The notes: generated from the sequence alone by a model not told the origin. DNA of 64,000 bases from Vibrio sp. LaRot3 (GCF_027587025.1 NZ_JAPPTI010000006.1:157057-221056); one strand, 5' to 3'; shown: positions 17,995 through 29,044, numbered from the stretch's first letter. Numbers and translations: made by a program.

Positions 17995-19780
17995 AAGTGA
18001 TTTCCTCCAAAGCAGCGCAATATTCCTGACCGCAGCTGTGGTTGCCGTTCCTTTAGCTCAGCGTTTGGGCTTAGGCTCAGTACTTGGTTACCTACTTGCC
18101 GGTGTGGCGATTGGCCCATGGGGGTTAGGGCTTATCCGCGATGTGGATGCGATTCTCCACTTTGCTGAATTTGGTGTGGTACTGCTGCTGTTTTTGATTG
18201 GCCTTGAACTGAATCCGAAAAAGCTGTGGCAAATGCGAGGGCCCATTCTTGGTTTAGGCGGTGCACAAGTGGTGATCACCACTGCGCTATTATCTGCTGT
18301 GGTTAGTTTATTTGGGTTGAGCTGGCAGGTGAGCTTGGTCATCGGTATGGGCTTAGCGCTATCCTCAACCGCCATTGCATTAAAAGTGATAGAAGAGCAG
18401 GGGCTTGCGGGCAGTGAAACCGGACAATCTGGCTTTGCGGTATTGCTGTTCCAAGATATTGCAGTGATCCCGATGCTGGCACTACTGCCATTGTTAGCTG
18501 GCAACACTTCTGGTAACTGGAATGATGCGCTATGGATGCTTGGCGGCGTGATTGGTTTGTTGGTCGGTGGTCATTTCCTACTCAGGCCATTGTTCCGCTA
18601 TGTGGTGATGAGCGGGGTACGAGAGCTTTTTACTGTTGCAGCGCTGCTGTTAGTGATTGGCATCGCCTTAGTGATGAAGCAGCTTGGCCTTTCTATGGCA
18701 CTAGGCGCTTTCCTTGCGGGTGTGCTGCTAGCTGAAAGTGAATATCGCCATGAACTAGAAATTGCCATCGAGCCATTTAAAGGCTTGTTACTTGGCCTAT
18801 TCTTTATCGCTGTTGGTATGGCTGTGAATTTAGGGCTCTTAGCTCATCATCCGTTTACCATTTTAGTCTGCGTCTTTGCGCTGGTGGCAGCGAAGGGAAT
18901 GGTTTTGTATTTGCTGGCGCGCTTGTCAGGTAGCAGACCAAAATCTCGCAGCCGAATGGCGGCAATATTAAGCCAAGGCGGTGAGTTTGCCTTCGTTATT
19001 TTTACCGCGGCATTAAGCCAAGGCATTTTATCTTCAGAGCAAACCGCCTTTCTTTTGGTCGTGGTCAGTTTATCTATGGTGACGACTCCACTGTTATTGA
19101 TGGGGCAGAGAAAGTGGTATGCACGTTGGTTGAATGTGCCTGATGAAAGTTCGTTGGATAGCGATGTAATCAATAAGCAGCCACGAGTCATCATTGCTGG
19201 CTTTGGACGCTTTGGTCAGATTGTTGGTCGTTTAATGTATGCCAATAAGATAAAGCTAACCGTATTAGAGAGTGATGCGAGCCAAATTCATTTGTTACGT
19301 AAGTATGGCTATAAGGTGTTTTATGGTGATGCAACTCAACTCGATTTATTGAGAGCTGCAGGTGCTGATAAGGCCGAAGCCATGGTGCTGTGTACCGATT
19401 CCCCCGATGAAATCATGCAGATTGTTGATATCTGTAAGCAGCATTTCCCCAACTTGAAATTGATGGCGCGCGCTCGTAGTCGGGTAGAGGCTTATCAGCT
19501 ACTAAATCATGGGGTAGATAAGTATTCGCGAGAGACCTTCCTCGGGGCTCTCGACTTAGGTAAGCAAGTGCTCGTTGAGTTGGGTATGCACCCGTATCAA
19601 GCTCATCGAGCTGAAGCACACTTTAGAAAGCTAGATAACGCTATGCTTAAAGAGTTATTGCCACAACATAATGAAGACAAACAATTGGCCTTAAGAGCCA
19701 AAGAAGCCCGTAAAGAACTGGAAGAGATTTTTGGCCGAGAAATGGAAAACGACCAACAGGCCAAAAACTTCTGGGACTAG
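17984..19780 (+). CDS. kefB: KefB, glutathione-gated K+/H+ antiporter (CPA2 family)
   Basis: KefB lets K+ out and H+ in when glutathione adducts form, protecting the cell from electrophiles. The 598-residue inner-membrane protein has a CPA2 domain of about 12 helices (1-380). The RCK/TrkA-N domain begins near 395 with the Rossmann motif GFGRFG. A helical, charged C-terminus follows. AGGAGGG inside kefG precedes the ATG. The overlap with kefG, and yheV after 43 bases, suggest one transcript. The HALLMARK loop region before RCK was not analysed in detail. Confidence 0.93.
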   Translation: MALESDFLQSSAIFLTAAVVAVPLAQRLGLGSVLGYLLAGVAIGPWGLGLIRDVDAILHFAEFGVVLLLFLIGLELNPKKLWQMRGPILGLGGAQVVITTALLSAVVSLFGLSWQVSLVIGMGLALSSTAIALKVIEEQGLAGSETGQSGFAVLLFQDIAVIPMLALLPLLAGNTSGNWNDALWMLGGVIGLLVGGHFLLRPLFRYVVMSGVRELFTVAALLLVIGIALVMKQLGLSMALGAFLAGVLLAESEYRHELEIAIEPFKGLLLGLFFIAVGMAVNLGLLAHHPFTILVCVFALVAAKGMVLYLLARLSGSRPKSRSRMAAILSQGGEFAFVIFTAALSQGILSSEQTAFLLVVVSLSMVTTPLLLMGQRKWYARWLNVPDESSLDSDVINKQPRVIIAGFGRFGQIVGRLMYANKIKLTVLESDASQIHLLRKYGYKVFYGDATQLDLLRAAGADKAEAMVLCTDSPDEIMQIVDICKQHFPNLKLMARARSRVEAYQLLNHGVDKYSRETFLGALDLGKQVLVELGMHPYQAHRAEAHFRKLDNAMLKELLPQHNEDKQLALRAKEARKELEEIFGREMENDQQAKNFWD

Positions 19781-19823
19781 GTGAACAACCCAATTGAATC
19801 AGCCCAATAACAAAGTGAAGTAA

Positions 19824-20018
19824 ATGAAAAAGAGATTTATCGCAGGCGCCAGCTGTCCAAAGTGCAATCAACAAGACACTTTACGCTGGTGGATAGAGAA
19901 CAACATTGAGCTTGTCGAGTGCGTAGACTGTCGCTATCAAGAACAACGCAAACCGCAATCTGTAGAGAAAACTGAACGGGGTGGTGAGGAAATGATCGGG
20001 ATTTTTAAACCCGATTGA
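19824..20018 (+). CDS. yheV: YheV family putative zinc-ribbon protein
   Basis: A 64-residue protein with two paired cysteines, CPKC (residues 11-14) and CVDC (33-36), making a likely zinc ribbon. The preserved MKKRFIAGA start, the aromatic LRWW between the pairs and the C-terminal MIGIFKPD are hallmarks of YheV. No function is known. It lies 43 bases after kefB and 89 before slyD, the order found in E. coli. The last codons form a hairpin (ATCGGG with CCCGAT) but without a T-run. Confidence 0.88.
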   Translation: MKKRFIAGASCPKCNQQDTLRWWIENNIELVECVDCRYQEQRKPQSVEKTERGGEEMIGIFKPD

Positions 20019-20047
20019 TTGAGTTTCAATATTTAATCCCCATAATA

Positions 20048-20100
20048 CCAAGGTCATTGATTTATTCCGGATGTGTTATTCGGGACTTAAAGCGCCTTGG
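20048..20100 (+). promoter_or_regulatory. Possible mRNA structure masking the slyD ribosome site
   Basis: CCAAGG (20048-20053) can pair with CCTTGG (20095-20100), with a small inner stem around CCGGAT/ATTCGG. The right arm touches the GGAG Shine-Dalgarno sequence (20099-20102) of slyD. Six outer pairs only; a by-eye prediction. Confidence 0.28.
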
Positions 20101-20107
20101 AGCAATT

Positions 20108-20692
20108 ATGAAAATTGAAAAGAACGTAGTCGTAAGTCTAGCGTACCAAGTGAAACTAGAAGACGGCGTTGTTGTTGACCAATCAACAGCTGAAGCACCT
20201 CTAGATTACCTTCACGGTAACAACAACCTAATCACTGGCCTTGAAAAAGAGCTAGAAGGTAAAGTAGCTGGCGACAAATTCTCTGCAACAGTTTCTCCAG
20301 AAGAAGCTTACGGCGAGCACAACGACGCACTTGTTCAACGTGTGCCTGCGAACGTATTCCAAGGTGTTGAAGAAATCGAAGTTGGTATGCGTTTCCTAGC
20401 GGATACTGACCAAGGTCCAATCCCTGTAGAAGTAACAGAAGTAGACGGCGACGAAGTTGTTGTTGATGGCAACCACATGCTTGCTGGTCAAACACTAACG
20501 TTTGACGTTGAAGTTGTTGCAGTACGTGAAGCGACTGAAGAAGAAATTCAACATGGTCACGTTCACCAAGCTGGCGGTTGTGGTCATGACCACGATCACG
20601 AAGGTGGTTGCTGTGGTGGCGAAGGCCACGGTCACGACCATGAAGAGAAAGAAGGCGGCTGCTGCGGTGGCGGCGGTTGTGGCTCTCACTAA
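20108..20692 (+). CDS. slyD: SlyD, FKBP-type peptidyl-prolyl isomerase and metallochaperone
   Basis: SlyD is a cytosolic prolyl isomerase and chaperone that also delivers nickel to hydrogenase. The 194-residue protein has an FKBP domain split by the insert-in-flap domain (about 70-130). From residue 146 a metal-binding tail follows, unusually rich in His, Cys and Gly, with repeated GHDHDHE and GGCCGG patterns. The ATG at 20108 matches the family start MKIEKN. An in-frame ATT-derived extension from 20015 is not used. It is monocistronic, followed by a strong terminator. Confidence 0.95.
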   Translation: MKIEKNVVVSLAYQVKLEDGVVVDQSTAEAPLDYLHGNNNLITGLEKELEGKVAGDKFSATVSPEEAYGEHNDALVQRVPANVFQGVEEIEVGMRFLADTDQGPIPVEVTEVDGDEVVVDGNHMLAGQTLTFDVEVVAVREATEEEIQHGHVHQAGGCGHDHDHEGGCCGGEGHGHDHEEKEGGCCGGGGCGSH

Positions 20693-20736
20693 TATTGAGA
20701 TTGCCTGAGTTATCAGGTAATTCATGCTAAATTAAA

Positions 20737-20768
20737 GGCGTTACTTAGTGCTAAGTGACGCCTTTTTT
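20737..20768 (+). terminator. Terminator after slyD
   Basis: GGCGTTACTTA pairs with TAAGTGACGCC (one G-U pair) across a GTGC loop, followed by six T. It ends 22 bases before the start of the next gene. Confidence 0.88.
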
Positions 20769-20790
20769 GTATTCTTTGTTTGAGGTTTCT

Positions 20791-21741
20791 ATGAGTCATC
20801 CTTTTGCGATTGCCATTCATGGTGGAGCGGGCACTATTCTGCGTGAAAACATGAGTGAAGCGCTGCAAGTTGCAATTTGCCAAGATCTGCAAGCCGCAGT
20901 GAATGCAGGCCATCAGCTATTGCAACAAGGTAAAGATGCCTTAGAGGCGGCGATCGCCGCGGTGAAAGTGCTAGAAGATTCGCCTCACTTTAATGCGGGT
21001 AAAGGTTCAGTCTTAACTCATAAAGAAATGGTTGAGATGGATGCATCTGTTATGCATGGTGATTGCTGCCAAGCGGGTGCGATTGCTGGGGTAAAACACA
21101 TCAAAAACCCCGTTCAGCTGGCTTTTGATGTAATGCAGCAATCTCAGCATGTCTTTTTAGTTGGAGAAGGGGCGGAAGAGTTTGCCTTTAAACATGGCCA
21201 TGAGTTTGTTGAGCAAGATTACTTCTTTACTGACCGCCGTTATGACCAGCTTCAATTGATGAAAGAGCGCGGCCAATTTGCGCTATCAGAAGCGAAATAC
21301 AGTGAGTTTCCTGATGACGAAAAGCACGGCACAGTCGGGGCAGTAGCATTGGATAAAAATGGCAACTTAGCGGCTGCCACAAGTACTGGCGGTATTACCA
21401 ATAAACAATATGGTCGAGTCGGTGACTCGGCGATAATTGGCGCGGGTACATTTGCAGAAAATGGCAATGTCGCTATATCCGCAACAGGGGTGGGTGAGCT
21501 GTTTATTCGTAAGCAAGTGGCAGGCGATATTGCAGCGCGAATGCGTTACCTCAAAGAAGATGTCGCAACGGCAAGTGAAACAGTGGTGCAAGGTGAGCTC
21601 AAACAGCTAGGTGGTGAAGGGGGCGTGATTGCGCTAGATGCTCAAGGAAATATTCATTTTGCTCTGAATTGTTCGGGAATGTATCGCGCATCTATCGATA
21701 TTGATGGTAAGGCTAGCGTAAAAATCTATGCGGACGACTAA
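20791..21741 (+). CDS. iaaA: Isoaspartyl peptidase / plant-type L-asparaginase
   Basis: This Ntn-hydrolase cleaves beta-aspartyl dipeptides and asparagine after autocatalytic cleavage into alpha and beta subunits. In the 316-residue precursor the cleavage and nucleophile site is HG|T181-VGAV. TSTGG (198-202) and GDSAIIGAGT (211-220) form the substrate-binding part of the beta chain, and the N-terminal AIHGGAGT (8-15) is typical. ATG 20791 is chosen because it begins the first strand directly; the upstream in-frame codon lies in the slyD terminator. No signal peptide is seen, so it is cytosolic. Confidence 0.92.
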   Translation: MSHPFAIAIHGGAGTILRENMSEALQVAICQDLQAAVNAGHQLLQQGKDALEAAIAAVKVLEDSPHFNAGKGSVLTHKEMVEMDASVMHGDCCQAGAIAGVKHIKNPVQLAFDVMQQSQHVFLVGEGAEEFAFKHGHEFVEQDYFFTDRRYDQLQLMKERGQFALSEAKYSEFPDDEKHGTVGAVALDKNGNLAAATSTGGITNKQYGRVGDSAIIGAGTFAENGNVAISATGVGELFIRKQVAGDIAARMRYLKEDVATASETVVQGELKQLGGEGGVIALDAQGNIHFALNCSGMYRASIDIDGKASVKIYADD

Positions 21742-21838
21742 GTGTCTAAAATCCCATCGGCTTTACCAAATTACTCAAAGGCTTATAGGCTTGTGATACT
21801 TGTATGATTAAAAAATGACTGCAAGTCGCGTCATTCAG

Positions 21839-21847
21839 TGCTAGAAT
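21839..21847 (+). promoter_or_regulatory. Candidate extended -10 promoter of purA
   Basis: TGCTAGAAT fits TGnTANNNT, the extended -10 element, 32 bases before the purA ATG. A -35 box is weak (CTGCAA at 17-base spacing). I found no PurR box here. Confidence 0.35.
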
Positions 21848-21857
21848 CCATTTTTAA

Positions 21858-23195
<1,338 letters not shown>

Positions 23196-23220
23196 TGATT
23201 GATTTCTAAAAATTCTAAAA

Positions 23221-23245
23221 ACCGGCTCAATGAGTCGGTTTTTTT
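23221..23245 (+). terminator. Terminator after purA
   Basis: ACCGGCTCA pairs with TGAGTCGGT (one G-U), followed by seven T, 25 bases after the purA stop. Confidence 0.87.
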
Positions 23246-23314
23246 ATGCCTGTTTGATGGTGGATTTTTCATCACACTATGGCAAACTGTTGCCAACACG
23301 CGGCAAATTTTGTC

Positions 23315-23341
23315 TAAAGAGTTTGCGTTTATTGCCGATAA
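23315..23341 (+). promoter_or_regulatory. Sigma-28 (FliA) flagellar promoter of motX
   Basis: TAAAGAGT (23315-23322), 11 bases, then GCCGATAA (23334-23341). The -10 box is a perfect match and the -35 matches TAAAGTTT at six of eight positions, with exact spacing. Transcription would begin near 23348, about 75 bases before motX. Confidence 0.87.
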
Positions 23342-23425
23342 AGTTATCAAACCTGCCTAAGTTCCCGTGGCTCATTGCGTCTAACTGGGAAGGGTAGGCC
23401 GTCGGAATCAATAAAGAGTGCAGGT

Positions 23426-24061
23426 ATGAAGCTACGAACAGTAGCAGTTTCGTTGATGCTGACATTGAGCTCATCACTGGCCCATGCAAGTGTGGCCGAT
23501 ATTGGTGAGCCGGTGCCCATATACTCCGAAGCTGAACTGATAAAACTGATTGAACAGAATAAACATTTAGAACGAGTAAAGGCAGATAACTGCCAGTTAG
23601 TAGAAGATATCGTGGCGCGCGCTACGCGTATTAGCCTACCTGCGTATGAGTTCCTCTACGGAGATATGTTGGCTTGGGGCGTATGTGTTGACCAAGATGT
23701 CGAACTCGGTCTTTATTATATGGAAAACGCTGCCCATCAAGGTTTGCCTACGGCACTTGAGCAATTGGGTCGTTATTATTCGCGCGGCACTTTAGTGCAG
23801 CAAGATAAAGAACGAGCGATTCCATACCTTCGCGAGGCGGCGGCAATGGGGAACCTCAATGCTCGTATCCACCTTGCAGAACTGCTGCTGCGTGATTACG
23901 GCAGCCCATTAGATTATGAAGATGCTTATCGCTGGTTGTACAACACAGTCACTGCCGATCAGCGTCAACACAAACGAATTTCTCGTTTAAGGCATGGCTT
24001 AGAACAGCGTATGCCAGACAACATCATCGCCAGAGCAAAACGCCGCGATACTTTCTGGTAG
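23426..24061 (+). CDS. motX: MotX, sodium-type polar flagellar motor protein
   Basis: MotX is a periplasmic component of the T ring. With MotY it anchors the PomA/PomB sodium stator around the polar flagellar basal body. The 211-residue precursor has a signal peptide (1-21, ending SSLAHA), an N-terminal region with two cysteines (in ADNCQ and GVCVD), and Sel1-like repeats from about 75 to 150. ATG 23426 is chosen because it gives the signal peptide directly; the upstream in-frame start would bury it. It lies next to purA as in other vibrios and is preceded by a sigma-28 promoter. Confidence 0.93.
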   Translation: MKLRTVAVSLMLTLSSSLAHASVADIGEPVPIYSEAELIKLIEQNKHLERVKADNCQLVEDIVARATRISLPAYEFLYGDMLAWGVCVDQDVELGLYYMENAAHQGLPTALEQLGRYYSRGTLVQQDKERAIPYLREAAAMGNLNARIHLAELLLRDYGSPLDYEDAYRWLYNTVTADQRQHKRISRLRHGLEQRMPDNIIARAKRRDTFW

Positions 24062-24093
24062 ACACGCCAGATCACACTTAACCTGCACACATT

Positions 24094-24121
24094 AAAATGC
24101 CCAGCACTTGCTGGGCATTTT
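24094..24121. terminator. Bidirectional terminator between motX and the amidohydrolase gene
   Basis: AAAATGCCCAGC (24094-24105), loop ACTT, GCTGGGCATTTT (24110-24121). The A and T tails on both sides serve both convergent genes. Confidence 0.87.
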
Positions 24122-24150
24122 AGTTTATTGGTTTGATTCTATATCAGTGA

Positions 24151-25560
24151 TTATTGAACCACTTCTCCAGATTCAATCACGGTTTTACGCACGACTTCAG
24201 TAAACTCAAGCGCTTCTTTGCGAATCGCTTCTTCATCTACTGTCAGCATTTCGCGGTCTTGCATTAGGATTTTACCGTCGACAATCGAGTGACGAACGTT
24301 GCCAGAGTTTGCTGAGTAAACTAAGGCTGAGTATGGGTTGTAAACCGGTACCATATTTGGCGCTTTAGTATCGATAACGATGATATCGGCCAGTTTACCG
24401 ACTTCCAGTGAGCCGACTTTATCTTCCATGCGCAGTGCTTTTGCCGCGCCCATGGTGGCCATATCAATCACTTTGATTGGTGGCATGGCTGCACGATCTT
24501 TGTTAACCAGTTTATGCACTTTCGCTACTTGGTTGAACTCATCAATAGTGCTGAGTGTGTTGCCCGACATTGGACCATCTGTACCTAGACCGATACGCAC
24601 GTCTTGGTCATACATCTTAAGTGCAGGTGATACCCCTTTGGCTGATTTGATGTTTGCACTCATGTTGTGCGCCACACCCATTCCAGACTCTTTTACCAAT
24701 TCAATGTCTTTGTCATCAACAAGAATCATGTGCGCGCCAACCAGGTTCTCGTTCAGTGCGCCAATGCTGTTCATGTATTCGACTGGCGACATACCATCAG
24801 CACGTTTTGCAATCTTTTCTTCTTCACGGTGAGATTCTGCTAGGTGAATTAACACTGGCACATCTTTCTCTAACGAAAGCTTAGCGATTTTCTGCAACGT
24901 TTCAGTAGTGTTGGTATAAGGCGCGTGCGGTGCAAACGCTGGTGTAATACGCGGATGGTCTTTGTATTTTTCAATAAAGTTAAGCGCGTATTGGATGCCT
25001 TCATCAGCATTTGCGGCATCAGCAACCGGGAACTTAATCACTGTTTCACCTAGGATGGCACGCATACCAATCTTATCGACCGTCTTCGCAACTTCATCTT
25101 CAAAGTAATACATGTCAGCGTATGTGGTGACACCACCTTTGATCATCTCTACGTTACCTAAGTTGGCACCGATACGAACCATATCGCGAGAAACTAACTT
25201 AGCTTCCAGTGGGAATATGTAGCGATGTAAGCGGTCAGGCACATCATCAGCTAATGAGCGGAACACGGTCATTGAGACGTGAGTATGAGTATTAATGAGT
25301 CCTGGCATTACAATATCGCCATCAACATCCAAAGTCTTGTTAGCTTTGTATTGCTTCGCTAATGATTCATCACCAACGGCTAGAATCTTGTTGTCCTTGA
25401 TTACTACAGTACCACTCTCATAAACCGTTTTATCTTGGTTCATGGTCAGTACCATTGCGTCGGTAATCATCAAATCGACATTTTCAGCAGCGAAAGATTG
25501 AGCAGAGAAAAGGCCAAGGCTAGCAATCGCAGAGGCGATAAGAGAGCGCTTAATACTCAT
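24151..25560 (-). CDS. Exported amidohydrolase, MTA/SAH deaminase-like (TRZ/ATZ family)
   Basis: This 469-residue precursor is a metal-dependent aminohydrolase of the MTA/SAH deaminase and chlorohydrolase group. H92 and H94 (NTHTHVS), H239 with E242 three residues on (LIHLAESH), H277 (GAHM) and D328 (GLGTDGP) reproduce the metal and catalytic set of the family. Unlike cytosolic relatives it starts with a clear signal peptide (about 1-24, MSIKRSLIASAIASLGLFSAQSFA). A longer frame (to 25629) would hide the signal, so the ATG at 25560 is chosen. A PurR-like operator overlaps its promoter, hinting at a purine-derived substrate. The exact substrate is unknown. Confidence 0.85.
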   Translation of the reverse strand: MSIKRSLIASAIASLGLFSAQSFAAENVDLMITDAMVLTMNQDKTVYESGTVVIKDNKILAVGDESLAKQYKANKTLDVDGDIVMPGLINTHTHVSMTVFRSLADDVPDRLHRYIFPLEAKLVSRDMVRIGANLGNVEMIKGGVTTYADMYYFEDEVAKTVDKIGMRAILGETVIKFPVADAANADEGIQYALNFIEKYKDHPRITPAFAPHAPYTNTTETLQKIAKLSLEKDVPVLIHLAESHREEEKIAKRADGMSPVEYMNSIGALNENLVGAHMILVDDKDIELVKESGMGVAHNMSANIKSAKGVSPALKMYDQDVRIGLGTDGPMSGNTLSTIDEFNQVAKVHKLVNKDRAAMPPIKVIDMATMGAAKALRMEDKVGSLEVGKLADIIVIDTKAPNMVPVYNPYSALVYSANSGNVRHSIVDGKILMQDREMLTVDEEAIRKEALEFTEVVRKTVIESGEVVQ

Positions 25561-25600
25561 AGGAAACCTTATTGTTTGAATGGAATAGGAAAACGCCCTG

Positions 25601-25629
25601 AATATGGCAATTTGCGTATTACATTGCAA
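25601..25629 (-). promoter_or_regulatory. Candidate promoter of the exported amidohydrolase
   Basis: On the minus strand TTGCAA (25629-25624), 17-base spacer, CATATT (25606-25601), about 40 bases before the ATG. The -35 box lies within the PurR-like operator. Confidence 0.42.
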
Positions 25630-25637
25630 ACGTTTGC
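25626..25637. promoter_or_regulatory. PurR-like (LacI-family) operator
   Basis: GCAAACGTTTGC is a perfect 12-base palindrome. In its flanks it fits the PurR consensus ANGCAANCGNTTNCNT at every defined position but the first. It overlaps the -35 of the amidohydrolase promoter, the geometry of a repressor site. Other LacI-family regulators bind similar palindromes, so PurR is the first but not the only candidate. Confidence 0.58.
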
Positions 25638-25772
25638 TTGGGTGTTTACAAGGAACTGTGATCTAAGTCTTTGGCTGTGAAGCTTTGTATAAAGAGGTGC
25701 TAAGTTATGAAAATTACAGCCTTATTTTGGGTTTTTGTAGCGGGTTAACTGTAGCTTAGTTAATGACTCGGA

Positions 25773-25778
25773 TATAAT
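25773..25778 (+). promoter_or_regulatory. Candidate -10 box of rnr
   Basis: A perfect TATAAT 31 bases before the rnr start. No good -35 is seen at 16-18 bases (nearest is TGTAGC), so an activator or a weak promoter is likely. Confidence 0.33.
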
Positions 25779-25809
25779 AGCTTTATACCTTCCTTAATTG
25801 GGCTTGCTT

Positions 25810-28287
25810 ATGTCAGACCAAATCCAAAACGATCCATTTGCTGATCGTGAATCTAAAAATTATGAGAATCCGATTCCTAGCCGAGAGTTCATTTTAGAAT
25901 TTCTTGAAAAGGCAGGAGTACCTCTCAATCGCAACGATCTATTTGATGCGCTTCAACTTGATGGCGAGGATCAATATGAAGGATTGCGTCGTCGACTAAG
26001 AGCAATGGAGCGAGATGGCCAGTTAGTGTTCACTCGTCGCCAATGTTATGCCTTACCTGCAAAACTAGAAATGGTGAAAGGCTATGTGATTGGTCATAAA
26101 GACGGTCATGGTTGGGTAAGACCAGAAGGAAGTGTCGGTAAAGATAACGACATCGTGCTACCGCACCACCAAATGAAGAATATCATTCATGGTGATTTTG
26201 TATTGGTGCAGCCAACGGATAACTCGAAACGAGGTCGTAAGGAAGGCCGTTTAGTTCGTGTGCTAGAAGAGCGTAAGAGCCAGATTGTTGGCCGTTTCTT
26301 CCTTGAATATGGCTATTCGTATGTTGTGCCAGATGATTCGCGCATCAGCCAAGATATCCTTATCCCAAATGAGCACAAAGGCAGTGCTCGCATGGGTAAT
26401 GTGGTTGTGATTGAAATTACCGATCGTGGTTCACGTTCTCGTGGCATGATGGGTAAAGTCGTGGAAGTACTTGGTGAAAACATGGCGCCGGGTATGGAAA
26501 CGCAAATTGCGATTCGTACTCACCAAATTCCTCACGAATGGCCAGAAGCGGTCGATAAACAGATCGCTAATTTAGGTGAAGAAGTCCCTGAAGAAGCGAA
26601 AGCAGGTCGTGTTGATTTACGTGACTTACCATTAGTCACCATTGATGGTGAAGATGCGCGTGACTTTGATGATGCAGTTTACTGTCAGGCGAAGAAGAGC
26701 GGTGGCTGGCGCTTATGGGTAGCGATTGCTGATGTAAGCTACTATGTTCGCCCTGATACAGCACTAGACAAAGAAGCCATCAACCGTGGTAACTCAGTTT
26801 ACTTCCCATCACAAGTTGTGCCGATGTTGCCAGAAGTGCTTTCTAATGGCTTATGTTCACTCAACCCGCAAGTGGATCGCTTGTGTATGGTGTGTGAGAT
26901 GACCATTTCTGAAAGCGGTAAGCTATCAGGTTATAAACACTATGAAGCGGTAATGAACTCTCACGCTCGTCTCACCTACAACAAAGTAGGCGCGATTTTG
27001 GATGGTGATGAAGAGTTACGTCAGCGCTACGAGCCGCTTGTACCGGATCTTGAAGAGCTGCATAAGATGTACAAAGTGCTTAAACACGCTCGTGATAATC
27101 GTGGTGCCATCGAGTTTGAAACGATAGAAACCAAGTTTATCTTTAACGCAGAACGCAAAATTGACCGTATTGAACCGGTTATCCGTAATGATGCACACAA
27201 GATTATCGAAGAGTGTATGATTCTGGCTAACATCGCTTCTGCCTCTTTAGTTGAAAAAGCCAAAGAGCCTGCCTTGTTCCGTATTCACGAATCGCCGGGT
27301 GAACTTCGCCTGCAAGGTTTCCGCGATTTCTTGGGTGAGTTAGGTCTACACCTAAACGGTGGTCTAGAACCATCGCCAACTGACTATGCGGATTTGGTAA
27401 AACAAATCGCAGAGCGTCAGGACAAAGAACTGATTCAAACCATGCTGCTACGTTCAATGAAACAGGCCGTGTATAACGCAGACAACTGCGGGCACTTTGG
27501 TTTGGCGCTAAAACGTTATGCGCACTTTACTTCACCAATTCGTCGTTACCCTGATTTATTGCTTCACCGTGCAATCAAATACTTAATTGCCAAAGAAGAA
27601 GGGCGTAACCAAGATCGTTGGACTCCGACAGGTGGTTTCCATTACTCATTCGATGATATGGATGTGTACGGCGAGCAATGTTCGATGACCGAACGTCGTG
27701 CAGATGATGCAACCCGTGAAGTTTCTGACTGGCTCAAGTGTGAATACATGCAAGACCATGTTGGCGAAGAACTTGATGGCGTAATTGCTAACGTTACTAG
27801 TTTTGGCTTCTTTGTTCGCCTAACCGAGTTGCACATTGATGGCTTAGTGCATATTTCATCACTAGCGAATGATTACTATCAATTTGACCCGATTGGTCAA
27901 AGACTTATCGGTGAAAGTTTCGGTGCGATTTATCGTTTAGGCGACGCGGTGAAAGTGAAAGTCCTTTCGGTCAATCTCGACGATCGTCAAATTGACTTTG
28001 AATTAGTCGAAACAAGTCGTAAGCTACGCGGCAAAGGCAAGACCGCGAAGAAGCGAGCAGCGGAAGCACAGAAAAAAGCGAAAGAGAAAAAACGCGGTAT
28101 TAAAGCCAATAAACCGGGTCGCAAAGCTTCACCTAACGTTGAGCCGACTAAACGACCAGATGGCACTCCTGTTGAAAGTAACAATGACGGGAAAGGTAAG
28201 AAACCTAAAGTTCGCAAGGCAACCAAGAAGAAGCCAAACAGTCGTCCAAGAAAGACGAAACGAACTAAAAAGCCATCAGCTGAATAA
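25810..28287 (+). CDS. rnr: Ribonuclease R
   Basis: RNase R is a processive 3'-5' exoribonuclease able to degrade structured RNA, including rRNA and tmRNA-tagged messages. The 825-residue protein has an N-terminal winged-helix (about 20-85), cold-shock domains and the RNB catalytic core. Conserved aspartates lie in [12 protein letters not shown] (D279, D285, D287, D288). An S1 domain follows at about 640-725, and then a long Lys/Arg-rich tail. The ATG at 25810 starts with MSDQI as in relatives. It is followed 16 bases later by rlmB, the usual pair. Confidence 0.96.
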   Translation: MSDQIQNDPFADRESKNYENPIPSREFILEFLEKAGVPLNRNDLFDALQLDGEDQYEGLRRRLRAMERDGQLVFTRRQCYALPAKLEMVKGYVIGHKDGHGWVRPEGSVGKDNDIVLPHHQMKNIIHGDFVLVQPTDNSKRGRKEGRLVRVLEERKSQIVGRFFLEYGYSYVVPDDSRISQDILIPNEHKGSARMGNVVVIEITDRGSRSRGMMGKVVEVLGENMAPGMETQIAIRTHQIPHEWPEAVDKQIANLGEEVPEEAKAGRVDLRDLPLVTIDGEDARDFDDAVYCQAKKSGGWRLWVAIADVSYYVRPDTALDKEAINRGNSVYFPSQVVPMLPEVLSNGLCSLNPQVDRLCMVCEMTISESGKLSGYKHYEAVMNSHARLTYNKVGAILDGDEELRQRYEPLVPDLEELHKMYKVLKHARDNRGAIEFETIETKFIFNAERKIDRIEPVIRNDAHKIIEECMILANIASASLVEKAKEPALFRIHESPGELRLQGFRDFLGELGLHLNGGLEPSPTDYADLVKQIAERQDKELIQTMLLRSMKQAVYNADNCGHFGLALKRYAHFTSPIRRYPDLLLHRAIKYLIAKEEGRNQDRWTPTGGFHYSFDDMDVYGEQCSMTERRADDATREVSDWLKCEYMQDHVGEELDGVIANVTSFGFFVRLTELHIDGLVHISSLANDYYQFDPIGQRLIGESFGAIYRLGDAVKVKVLSVNLDDRQIDFELVETSRKLRGKGKTAKKRAAEAQKKAKEKKRGIKANKPGRKASPNVEPTKRPDGTPVESNNDGKGKKPKVRKATKKKPNSRPRKTKRTKKPSAE

Positions 28288-28303
28288 AGAAACAGGTTAA
28301 CTA

Positions 28304-29044
28304 ATGAGTAACGAATTTATTTACGGCATTCACGCAGTTAAAGCAGTGCTTGCTCGTGAGCCAGAGCGTTTCATCGAAGCGTTTGTATTGAAAGGCCGTC
28401 AAGATGATCGCCTAATGCCAATTCTAAATGAATTGCAGATGGTTGGTGTATCAATCCAGCAAATGGGTCGTAAACCACTTGATGACAAAGCCCGTGGTGC
28501 AAACCACCAAGGTATCATCGCACGAGTTAAGCCAGCGAAGCAGCTTAATGAGAATGATTTAGATGACATTATCGCTAAGCATGAGTCGCCACTGCTGCTG
28601 GTACTCGATGGCGTGACAGATCCGCATAACTTAGGTGCTTGCCTACGTAACGCAGATGCTGCAGGTGTTGCTGCGGTTATCGTACCAAAAGATAAATCAG
28701 CACCTATGACAGCTACGGTAAGCAAAGTGGCGTGTGGCGCAGCTGAAACCGTGCCACTGGTTCGTGTAACCAACTTGGCGCGTACAATGCGTGCATTGCA
28801 AGAGCAGGGTATCTGGTTTGTTGGTACTGCTGGTGAAGCAACACATGATATCTATCAAGCAAAACTGACTGGTCCACTAGCCATTGTGATGGGTGCAGAA
28901 GGTGACGGTATGCGCCGTTTAACTCGTGAAACCTGTGATGACCTGATTAAGATCCCAATGGCGGGTAGTGTGTCGAGCTTAAATGTATCGGTAGCATCGG
29001 GTGTTTGCCTATTTGAAGCGGTTCGCCAACGCCTAGCGAAATAA
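28304..29044 (+). CDS. rlmB: 23S rRNA (guanosine-2251-2'-O)-methyltransferase
   Basis: RlmB methylates the ribose of G2251 in the 23S P loop. The 246-residue SPOUT enzyme has an N-terminal substrate-binding domain (1-75) and the three knot motifs [26 protein letters not shown] and [14 protein letters not shown]. It forms an operon with rnr. It is followed by a terminator and then the S10 operon, so the rpsF-rpsR-rplI genes often found after rlmB are elsewhere. Confidence 0.96.
   Translation: MSNEFIYGIHAVKAVLAREPERFIEAFVLKGRQDDRLMPILNELQMVGVSIQQMGRKPLDDKARGANHQGIIARVKPAKQLNENDLDDIIAKHESPLLLVLDGVTDPHNLGACLRNADAAGVAAVIVPKDKSAPMTATVSKVACGAAETVPLVRVTNLARTMRALQEQGIWFVGTAGEATHDIYQAKLTGPLAIVMGAEGDGMRRLTRETCDDLIKIPMAGSVSSLNVSVASGVCLFEAVRQRLAK

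Noticed and set aside
24380..24832. 150-residue open frame antisense to the amidohydrolase
   Set aside because: It mirrors conserved active-site codons of the real gene on the other strand; no family resemblance.
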